The notes below the pieces were generated by a model, which had not been told where the DNA came from, searched no databases, and worked only from the letters and a program-made list of their open reading frames with translations. Below, one piece after another: positions 36,265-41,991 of a stretch of DNA of 41,991 nucleotides; within the stretch, counting starts at the first letter, position 1; each line of letters begins with the position of its first letter. This DNA is from an uncultured Verrucomicrobia subdivision 3 bacterium (lineage in GTDB: Bacteria > Verrucomicrobiota > Verrucomicrobiia > Limisphaerales > UBA11358), in the NCBI GenBank assembly GCA_903865745.1, contig CAIPKV010000001.1:1-41991 (forward strand), in the 5' to 3' direction. The position numbers and the translations under genes are program-made.

Positions 36265-37302
36265 TTACTTCTTGGATGACTTCTTGGTCGGCACGGTCGC
36301 AATGGTCTGGAGGATGCGGCCGGCGATCTTGTAGGGGTCGCCCTGGGAGTTCGGACGGCGGTCTTCGAGGTAACCTTTGTAGCCGTTGTTCACAAAGCTG
36401 TGCGGGACGCGGATGGACGCGCCACGGTTCGCAATGCCGTAGTTAAACTTGTCGATGGACTGCGTTTCATGCAGGCCGGTGAGGCGCAGATGATTGTCCG
36501 GACCGTAGACGGCGATGTGCTCGTTCTTGTACTTGTCGAACGCGGCCATGAGCGCTTCGAAGTATTCCTTACCGCCGACTTCACGCATGTAAGTCGTCGA
36601 GAAGTTCGAGTGCATGCCGGAACCGTTCCAGTCCACATCCACGCCGAGCGGCTTGCAATGCCAGTTCACGTCCACGCCGTATTTTTCGCAGAGGCGCATC
36701 AAGAGATAACGGGCAACCCAGACCTGGTCGGCGGCGTTTTTGGAGCCTTTGCCGAAGATTTGGAATTCCCACTGGCCCTTCGCCACTTCGGCGTTGATGC
36801 CTTCATGGTTGATGCCCGCATCGAGGCAGAGGTCGAGGTGCGTGTCCACAATTTCGCGGGCGATGCAACCAACATTGCGGTAGCCGACACCGGTGTAATA
36901 TTCGCCCTGCGGATAGGGAAAACCGCTATCGGGGAAGCCCAGTGGCTTGCCGTCCTTGTAAAGGAAATATTCCTGCTCGAAACCGAACCACGCACCCGCA
37001 TCATCCGGAATCGTCGCGCGGCCATTGCTCGGATGCGGGGTCTTGCCGTCCGGCATCATGACTTCGCACATCACCAGCACGCCATTTTTCTTGGTCGAGT
37101 CAGGATAGACGGCGACGGGCTTGAGCATGCAATCCGAGCTGCGGCCTTCGGCCTGCCGGGTCGAGCTGCCATCAAAGCCCCACTGCGGAAGTTCAGAAAG
37201 CTTGGGGAAAGCTTTGAATTCTTTGACCTGGGTTTTGCCGCGAATGTTGGCGACGGGTGAATAACCGTCCAGCCAGAGGTATTCCAATTTGTATTTTGCC
37301 AT
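36265..37302 (-). CDS. glnII: Glutamine synthetase type II
   Basis: This 345-residue enzyme forms glutamine from glutamate, ammonia and ATP. Length and sequence match the eukaryote-like GSII class, not the 470-residue GSI. Visible segments are [17 protein letters not shown] near residue 42, [13 protein letters not shown], the glutamate-binding [11 protein letters not shown], and [10 protein letters not shown] near the end. The C-terminus is a short Lys-rich tail (TKKSSKK). It is a single gene with its own terminator and a sigma-54-like promoter upstream, consistent with nitrogen control. Confidence 0.95.
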   Translation of the reverse strand: MAKYKLEYLWLDGYSPVANIRGKTQVKEFKAFPKLSELPQWGFDGSSTRQAEGRSSDCMLKPVAVYPDSTKKNGVLVMCEVMMPDGKTPHPSNGRATIPDDAGAWFGFEQEYFLYKDGKPLGFPDSGFPYPQGEYYTGVGYRNVGCIAREIVDTHLDLCLDAGINHEGINAEVAKGQWEFQIFGKGSKNAADQVWVARYLLMRLCEKYGVDVNWHCKPLGVDVDWNGSGMHSNFSTTYMREVGGKEYFEALMAAFDKYKNEHIAVYGPDNHLRLTGLHETQSIDKFNYGIANRGASIRVPHSFVNNGYKGYLEDRRPNSQGDPYKIAGRILQTIATVPTKKSSKK

Positions 37303-37393
37303 GTGCGTGTTGTGTGTTTTGAATGTATTTTCGGTTTAACTAATGCAATCCAACTGACACCGAGGCATCAGTTGAACAACGGTGGCAGAGTTT

Positions 37394-37410
37394 GAGCAGG
37401 GACGATGCCA
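37394..37410 (-). promoter_or_regulatory. Sigma-54 (-24/-12) promoter candidate for glnII
   Basis: On the minus strand the sequence tggcatcgtccctgctc fits the rule GG-N10-GC, with GG at 37409-37408 and GC at 37397-37396. A start site near 37384 would give a leader of about 80 bases before the glnII ATG at 37302. Nitrogen-assimilation genes are often under NtrC and sigma-54. The rest of 37303-37575 is AT-rich with no other gene seen. Confidence 0.5.
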
Positions 37411-37575
37411 GACCGCAAGATTTTTATTTAAATAAGCGTCCAAACTCATTCCAGCCACGTTTTCCAATGGTTTTAAGGCGCAAATAAATTTAGCCAGCGT
37501 CCGCCCACACCCCGCGCGAGCAGTCATTTCTGTGGGAATTTAATCACGCTGAATAAATTTATTCTTTTTTCTGCA

Positions 37576-38016
37576 ATGCCCCTTTGCATCCCAGCCGAGA
37601 TGCGCGATATTCGCAGCGGGATGCTGAAGGTCAAAGATACATTGCGCGCCACCGTGCATTTAAGTTTCGACGGGCGCGTCTTCAAAGCCTATCACGGGCC
37701 GCAGGCGCAGGCGCGCTTCGACAACGAAGTGCGCGTCCTGCGTCACCTCAAAGCGCGCGGCTGTGATTTTGTCCCCCGCCTGCTCGGGGCCGACGCCGAC
37801 CAACTCCGCATCATCACCACCAATTGCGGCACCCGCGTGGAGCAGCTCGATGAAAAGCGCCGCGCGGAACTGTTCGCCGAGCTGGAGAAGTTCGGCGTGC
37901 GCCACGACGACCCCGACATCCGCAACGTGACCTACCGCTTTAGTGACGGCCGCTTTTGCATCATTGATTTCGAGTTCGCCACCATTTTGGACGATGACAA
38001 AAAGGAATCCCCATGA
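37576..38016 (+). CDS. Minimal protein-kinase-like protein
   Basis: This protein of at most 146 residues contains only the core of a kinase-like fold. It has a strand pair with a lysine (SFDGRVFKAYHG), a helix (ARFDNEVRVLRHLKARG), VPRLLGAD, and a catalytic-loop-like HDDPDIRNVTY followed by CIIDFEFATIL, in place of DFG. The start is uncertain: ATGs at 37576, 37600 and 37621 are all possible. It precedes a PP2C phosphatase gene on the same strand, and the two may act together. It could bind ATP without being an active kinase. Confidence 0.75.
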   Translation: MPLCIPAEMRDIRSGMLKVKDTLRATVHLSFDGRVFKAYHGPQAQARFDNEVRVLRHLKARGCDFVPRLLGADADQLRIITTNCGTRVEQLDEKRRAELFAELEKFGVRHDDPDIRNVTYRFSDGRFCIIDFEFATILDDDKKESP

Positions 38017-38026
38017 GTCCGGCTTT

Positions 38027-38186
38027 TAACGCCAAGGTGCCAAGGTGCCAAGGCGCAATAGATGAATATGTTTTGGCTGACAATGCTTGTCGCCGCGCTT
38101 GGATAAGTTCGGACTGGCATCCATCTCCGTTTGAGTTTTATCGTCCTCACCTTGCATCCTGGCTACTTTGCGCCTTGGCGTTTAAT
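38027..38186. repeat. Inverted-repeat element between kinase-like and PP2C genes
   Basis: The left end has ttaacgccaagg and three copies of gccaaggt/c, ending in ccaaggcgcaa (38027-38059). The right end (38168-38186) is the inverted form, ttgcgccttggcgtttaa. Positions 38157-38186 also match 751-780. This element explains why the open frame of the next gene extends upstream of its real start. Confidence 0.65.
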
Positions 38187-38208
38187 TCTGATTGAGTTTT
38201 TCCCACCC

Positions 38209-39057
38209 ATGAAAAAGCCTGCAACCAAATCTAAAGCCACCGCGCCCCTCACCCTCAAGTGGTCCGGCTGTTCGGACATCGGCAAAGTTCGCAAGAATAA
38301 CGAAGACGCCTTTCTCGGCCTCCGCTTTGATGCGCACGACGTCCACCGGCTCGGCAAATTCGGTGCGGCGTCCACCGCCAAGCACGATTTCACCTTCGCC
38401 GTATGCGACGGCATGGGCGGCGCCAAGGCCGGCGAATATGCCAGTTCCATCGCGGTCGATAAAATCACCACCCTGCTCCCGCGCGCCTTCAAAAGTTCTG
38501 CCACCGGCCTGGACGCGGGTGTGGCTGACGTGCTCGCCGAGCTTTACGAGCAGATTCACCGCGCCCTCGCCTATCTCGGCAGTTGTTATGACGAATGCCA
38601 CGGCATGCAAACCACCATGAGCCTCTGTTGGTTCACGCCTGGCTGGATGTATTTCGGACATATTGGTGACAGCCGCATCTATCATCTGGCCGCGAAGCAG
38701 AAGATCATCCGCCAGCTCACGGCGGATGATACCCACGTCGGCTGGCTATTCCGCAGTGGCCAGATTAACGAACGCGAGGCGCGCAACCATCCCCGTCGGA
38801 ACGTCCTGCAGAAGGCGCTCGGCGGCGAGAATCAATTCGTGGATCCGCAAGTGGGCGCGGTCCCCTGCGAACGCGGCGATATCTTTCTGCTGTGCACGGA
38901 TGGTTTGATTGAAGGGCTCTACGACCATTACCTCGTGGATATATTACGCGCGTCGGCCAAGAATGAAGCCATCAATCCCGCCCAACTGCTGGTGAGTGAA
39001 TCCGTGAAAAACGACGGCCGCGACAACACCACCGCGCTCGTCGTGCAAGTGCTATAA
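38209..39057 (+). CDS. PP2C-family protein serine/threonine phosphatase
   Basis: This 282-residue metal-dependent phosphatase starts at the ATG at 38209 (MKKPATKSKA). An earlier in-frame ATG at 38131 would translate repeat DNA, so I reject it. Metal and catalytic motifs are present: KVRKNNEDAF, VCDGMGGAKAGEYAS, GHIGDSRIYHL, LLCTDGLIEG and GRDNTTALVV. It is soluble, with no sensor domain. It probably reverses phosphorylation by a Ser/Thr kinase; the kinase-like protein just upstream is a candidate partner. Confidence 0.92.
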   Translation: MKKPATKSKATAPLTLKWSGCSDIGKVRKNNEDAFLGLRFDAHDVHRLGKFGAASTAKHDFTFAVCDGMGGAKAGEYASSIAVDKITTLLPRAFKSSATGLDAGVADVLAELYEQIHRALAYLGSCYDECHGMQTTMSLCWFTPGWMYFGHIGDSRIYHLAAKQKIIRQLTADDTHVGWLFRSGQINEREARNHPRRNVLQKALGGENQFVDPQVGAVPCERGDIFLLCTDGLIEGLYDHYLVDILRASAKNEAINPAQLLVSESVKNDGRDNTTALVVQVL

Positions 39058-39075
39058 GATCAGAGGTGGATCGCC

Positions 39076-39882
39076 TTAAACCTTAGTGCCCGGCGGCGAC
39101 AAATAGTCTGGGGCGGTATAGAACGGCGACGACAACTTTAATACCTGCTCGAACTCAGCGGTTCTCTTTTTATCCAGCACCACAATATGAGAACCATAAT
39201 CCCGGCTCAGCCCGGCATGAAGCGCTAAGTTAAAATCATGAAATAGCACCGCGTCGGGCGGATCCATCACCACCCCCGTCGTGTAGCCGGTACGACCGGC
39301 CGCATCAAGTAGCCAGATCCAGGCGGCGCGGAAATTTTTATGCCGCCGCATGAAATCAAACGCATTCTGCACCAGTTCCGTCGGATAATCCGCCGGATCC
39401 AGCGCCTTCATGGTTCCCGTTATGTTCGGTATCGGGTCATTTTCCGTTGGCTTGAGCACCTTACCGCTGGCGAGGTCGCGAATCAGTTCCGCCCGGATGG
39501 CGATTTCGCCCGTGACACAGCCTTTGTTGATGATCGCGCCAAATGAGGTGACGCCGAGCATGCCCAGCAATTGTTTCGCCGGCAGCGTGCCGGGCAGATA
39601 GGTAAGCATCGGCACATTGCCGGCGCGCATACCCTCCTCCGCGCGCGCCTCGGAAGTAAACAATGGGGTGAACTTGCCGTCCGCATCCTCCAGCAAGGCG
39701 AGCGGAAATATCTCGCCTTTCTTTATCACCAACGGCTCGTCCTCAACACCGACATGATAATTCCGGAGGAAGCACAAGTCACCCTTGACTATCGCGCGCA
39801 GAAAGTCCGGGAAGGCAGCCCGAGACCGGACCATCGCGGCGATGGTCTGGTCCAGTTCGTTCATTGGCAGGTCAGTGTTCAT
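39076..39882 (-). CDS. SseB-like protein
   Basis: This 268-residue cytoplasmic protein resembles the SseB (enhanced serine sensitivity) family. The N-terminal domain has the family-like segment FLRNYHVGVEDEPLVIKKG, then LPLALLEDADGKFTPLFTS-type text and LLGMLGVTSFGAIINKG. The C-terminal domain (about residues 150-268) includes AWIWLLDAAGRTGYTTGVV and ends SPPGTKV. The start could be 39882 or 39864 (MNELDQ). The function of the family is not well defined. It is convergent with the PP2C gene, 18 bp away. Confidence 0.7.
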   Translation of the reverse strand: MNTDLPMNELDQTIAAMVRSRAAFPDFLRAIVKGDLCFLRNYHVGVEDEPLVIKKGEIFPLALLEDADGKFTPLFTSEARAEEGMRAGNVPMLTYLPGTLPAKQLLGMLGVTSFGAIINKGCVTGEIAIRAELIRDLASGKVLKPTENDPIPNITGTMKALDPADYPTELVQNAFDFMRRHKNFRAAWIWLLDAAGRTGYTTGVVMDPPDAVLFHDFNLALHAGLSRDYGSHIVVLDKKRTAEFEQVLKLSSPFYTAPDYLSPPGTKV

Positions 39883-39933
39883 GATGTTGTTCAGTGTACC
39901 GTATAATTTAAAATCCTCCTAATTATCCGCCGG

Positions 39934-40641
39934 TCAGCCGCAGACGGTGAGGCTCACGGGGGCGCTCCACAAACCGGCTTGCGCCTCATCTATGCGATAG
40001 ATCGCCTTATAAGTCCATTTGGCCGCCACGGCCGGGAGCGTCTGGGTATCGGTGTAGTTGGGGGTGGTATCAATGGTCAGGAACCCAAAACCTTTGCCGT
40101 CGCCGCGATCCACCCAGATTTCGCAACTTGTCAGGTAGGCGGCAAATCCTTGCCAGCTCCATTTGATCACCACCTGCCCGCTCAGCAGCAAAACGTGGAT
40201 GAGCGGCAGCAGTAAGGTTAAATCTGGCGCAACCATCACTGTGCCGACGACGCCCAATTCGGTGGCGGTGGGCTCATCGCATTTCCCACTCATCTTGATT
40301 TGCTGGATGAAGGCGAAAATACGGGTGAGAGAGCCGGGCGGTTGGGGGACGACGCCGGTAGGCATCGCCGGAGCCACGTGGGTATGGAGCACCAAGGGGT
40401 CACTGCCGATGCCGGTTTGCGCGGCGGTGGTGGTCTTCGAGCAACCGGAGGCGAAAGTGGTCACCGAATCAGCCCAATGCTGGAGCACGTAGGCCAGCCA
40501 AAGACACTCCGCCACTATCGCTGCCACCTGCGCGGCGGTCAGACCGAGCAACACAGATTTAGCCGGCAACTTATCGGCAAAGTTCAATAGCCAGGCAATG
40601 CGGTCACCAATGCGGCGTGGATAAAAGTTTTGATGTTTCAT
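39934..40641 (-). CDS. Unrecognised protein with fibronectin-III-like C-terminus
   Basis: This 235-residue protein begins MKHQNFYPRRIGDRIAWLLN. A helical N-terminal half contains LGLTAAQVAAIVAECLWLAYVLQHWAD. A Pro/Thr-rich middle part follows (VAPAMPTGVVPQPPGSL). Residues 165-235 look like a fibronectin type III or purple-acid-type beta domain (CEIWVDRGDGKGFGFLTID, then WTYKAIYRIDEAQAGLWSAP). There is no signal peptide. I recall similar proteins of unknown function in environmental Verrucomicrobia. Array 3 begins about 85 bases upstream, so the array may lie in its promoter or leader region. Confidence 0.75.
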   Translation of the reverse strand: MKHQNFYPRRIGDRIAWLLNFADKLPAKSVLLGLTAAQVAAIVAECLWLAYVLQHWADSVTTFASGCSKTTTAAQTGIGSDPLVLHTHVAPAMPTGVVPQPPGSLTRIFAFIQQIKMSGKCDEPTATELGVVGTVMVAPDLTLLLPLIHVLLLSGQVVIKWSWQGFAAYLTSCEIWVDRGDGKGFGFLTIDTTPNYTDTQTLPAVAAKWTYKAIYRIDEAQAGLWSAPVSLTVCG

Positions 40642-40725
40642 ATTATTATTTGTTTTTGTGTGTTTGTTGTTTGTTTTGTGTTTCGGGTTGACTGTCAGGA
40701 TAAGCTGGCTGGCTTCACGGCATCC

Positions 40726-41040
40726 AAAATCAGCTTCCGCGTTTTAAAAATAGGCTCAAACGGACTCCTTATTGGCTCCAACGGCACCTTTATACACTCC
40801 AACGCCAGTAAAGTTGGCACCGACGCTGGTAAAGTTGACGCCGACGGCAGCAAGGTTGACCCCAACCTTGGAAAAATAAAATCCACCGGTGAAAATATAG
40901 TCGCCAACGCGGACAATGTTGGCTCCAACGGAGGAAATATTGACCTTAACTTTGACAAAGTTGGCGCCAATATGGGGAAAATTCGTACGGACAAAGACAG
41001 TGTTCTTAAGCCAAATGAGGACGTGGGCGTGGAAAAACGT
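40726..41040. repeat. Array 3: 21-nt modular tandem repeat, about 14-15 units
   Basis: Units run in steps of 21 from 40726 or 40747 to about 41040 without indels. The common form is aaagttggc-n-ccaacgg-n3, with variants such as aatattgaccttaac. The plus-strand frame 40630-41214 reads it as heptads of the type KVGSNGx after a hydrophobic start, and the minus strand is open too (40695-41195). The plus start overlaps the start of the minus gene at 40641. I judge the array noncoding, or at most uncertain, because the other two arrays share the period but not the peptide. Nothing else is seen in 40642-41352 except the terminator. Confidence 0.8.
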
Positions 41041-41296
41041 GACGGCGGGCAGTTTTTTAAGAAAAAGGGCGTGGCACTAACTGCGAAGGATGCCGCCGAG
41101 GAAGAAGTTATTTCCGAGTACCACTGTAGCGGGGGTGCGCCGACGCGCGATAAAGAAGTCTCACCCGAAACCCCATGTTCCCTGACCCGCCCCATAAATT
41201 ACTCCGCCCATTAAAGCAACGACCGGAGAGAACTTCTCCCCCTTTCTTGTCTTTCTTCAACCGTCCATTGCTCGCGCCCTCTGTAAAAAAGAAAAG

Positions 41297-41320
41297 GGCG
41301 GGCGACTTGCGTCGCCCGCC
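41297..41320 (-). terminator. Rho-independent terminator of amt
   Basis: A 10-bp perfect stem (41297-41306 / 41311-41320, ggcgggcgac / gtcgcccgcc) has a 4-base loop. On the minus strand it is followed by cttttcttttttac. It lies 33 bases past the amt stop codon. Confidence 0.92.
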
Positions 41321-41352
41321 GTGAAACTCCTCCTGACCGTTGGGTCTATTGC

Positions 41353-41991
41353 TTAGTCGTGGTAAGCGATTTCGCCGTGTTCGGATTCGTCGAGACCGAT
41401 CATTTCGACTTCCTCGGTCGGACGCAGACCCACGAGAATCTTGGTGATGTAGGCGATGATGACCGTGCCAATCACACTCAAGATGATCGTGATGACGACG
41501 GCCTTGAGCTGTTCCTTGAGCAGCGGTTGGAACAAGGTGTCGGTGACGTAGGCCTTGAGGTTGGTGGCGAAGTTCGCATTCACCGCGTTACGGGCAAGCA
41601 TACCGGTCATGATGGCACCGGTGGTACCGCCGATGGCGTGCACGCCGAAGGTGTCGAGCGCGTCGTCATAGCCGAACCAGCCTTTGACCTTGTAGCACAT
41701 GAACCAGCAGATGGTACCAGCGGCGATACCGATCCAGATGGAACCCTGGGGCGTGACGTAACCGCAAGCGGGCGTAATCACAACCAGACCAGCGACGGCG
41801 CCGGAGCAGAAACCGAGCACGCTCGGCTTGCCCTTGACGATCCATTCCCACATCGGCCAGACGAACGAGGCAATCGCGGTGGCGATGGTGGTGGTGGTGA
41901 AGGCGTTGGCCGCGATCACGTCGGCCGCCACGGCGGAACCGGAGTTGAAACCGTACCAGCCGACCCACAGCATGCCGGTGCCGATATAGGT
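41353..41991 (-). CDS. amt: Ammonium transporter (C-terminal part, cut by window edge)
   Basis: At least 212 C-terminal residues of an Amt/Rh-family channel are present; the gene continues past 41991. Visible family blocks are WVGWYGFNSGSAVAAD, VLGFCSGAVAGLVVITPACG, IWIGIAAGTICW, and DALDTFGVHAIGGTTGAIMTG with the pore His in FGVHAIGG. The cytoplasmic tail ends ESEHGEIAYHD, matching tails that bind PII proteins. No glnK is seen on this side. With glnII, about 4 kb away, it points to ammonium assimilation. Confidence 0.95.
   Translation of the reverse strand, partial: TYIGTGMLWVGWYGFNSGSAVAADVIAANAFTTTTIATAIASFVWPMWEWIVKGKPSVLGFCSGAVAGLVVITPACGYVTPQGSIWIGIAAGTICWFMCYKVKGWFGYDDALDTFGVHAIGGTTGAIMTGMLARNAVNANFATNLKAYVTDTLFQPLLKEQLKAVVITIILSVIGTVIIAYITKILVGLRPTEEVEMIGLDESEHGEIAYHD

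Noticed and set aside
38131-38208. Upstream ATG of the PP2C phosphatase
   Set aside because: The extra 26 residues are translated from the inverted-repeat element at 38027-38186.

Overview
The window looks like chromosomal DNA of a Verrucomicrobiota bacterium, probably a Pedosphaera/Limisphaera-type (subdivision 3) relative. This is inferred from the gene repertoire and from the noncoding style. The repertoire includes an SASA-type acetylesterase, a pectate lyase with a 'DSDQDGMPDYWE' tail, a single-chain pyruvate:ferredoxin oxidoreductase, a kinase with an HLDFKPEN loop, and a type II glutamine synthetase. The noncoding style includes many small palindromic repeats, some inside genes, and weak or absent Shine-Dalgarno sequences. 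No rRNA, tRNA, CRISPR array, transposase or integrase was seen.

Layout. 1-817: gene-free and repeat-rich, with a 21-nt modular repeat array (array 1). 818-5891 (minus): three secreted polysaccharide-degrading proteins, namely a pectate lyase, an alpha-glucuronidase-like protein and an acetylesterase. 6178-10409: four exported or envelope proteins. 10805-15451 (plus): pyruvate:ferredoxin oxidoreductase and a dihydroorotate-dehydrogenase-like protein. 15536-27073 (minus): a radical SAM protein and a compact [NiFe]-hydrogenase locus, transcribed hoxE-F-U-Y-H, maturation protease, hypF-C-D-E. 27445-32170: a kinase, divergent from comF, accD and acs; acs carries an in-frame palindromic repeat. 32594-33468: gene-free, with array 2. 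33469-36114 (minus): comB-like gene, hemX-like gene, hemA. 36265-37302: type II glutamine synthetase with a sigma-54-like site. 37576-39057 (plus): a minimal kinase-like protein and a PP2C phosphatase. 39076-40641 (minus): an SseB-like protein and an unrecognised protein with a fibronectin-III-like C-terminus. 40642-41352: array 3. 41353 to the edge: ammonium transporter, cut by the window end.

Metabolic reading (inference): plant-type polysaccharides are degraded outside the cell. Pyruvate is oxidised to acetyl-CoA with reduced ferredoxin, and acetyl-CoA is linked to acetate (Acs) and fatty-acid synthesis (AccD). The NAD(H)-linked group-3d hydrogenase balances redox through H2. GlnII and Amt handle ammonium.

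The most unusual signal is three separate noncoding arrays (270-540, 32762-33075, 40726-41040). They share one 21-nt period, equal to two turns of B-DNA or seven codons, but have unrelated consensus sequences. Array 1 contains an 18-bp perfect inverted repeat and is flanked by direct repeats. Array 2 has a 20-nt unit that shifts the reading frame without disturbing the DNA pattern. Array 3 lies upstream of the unrecognised protein at 39934-40641. Their role is unknown.
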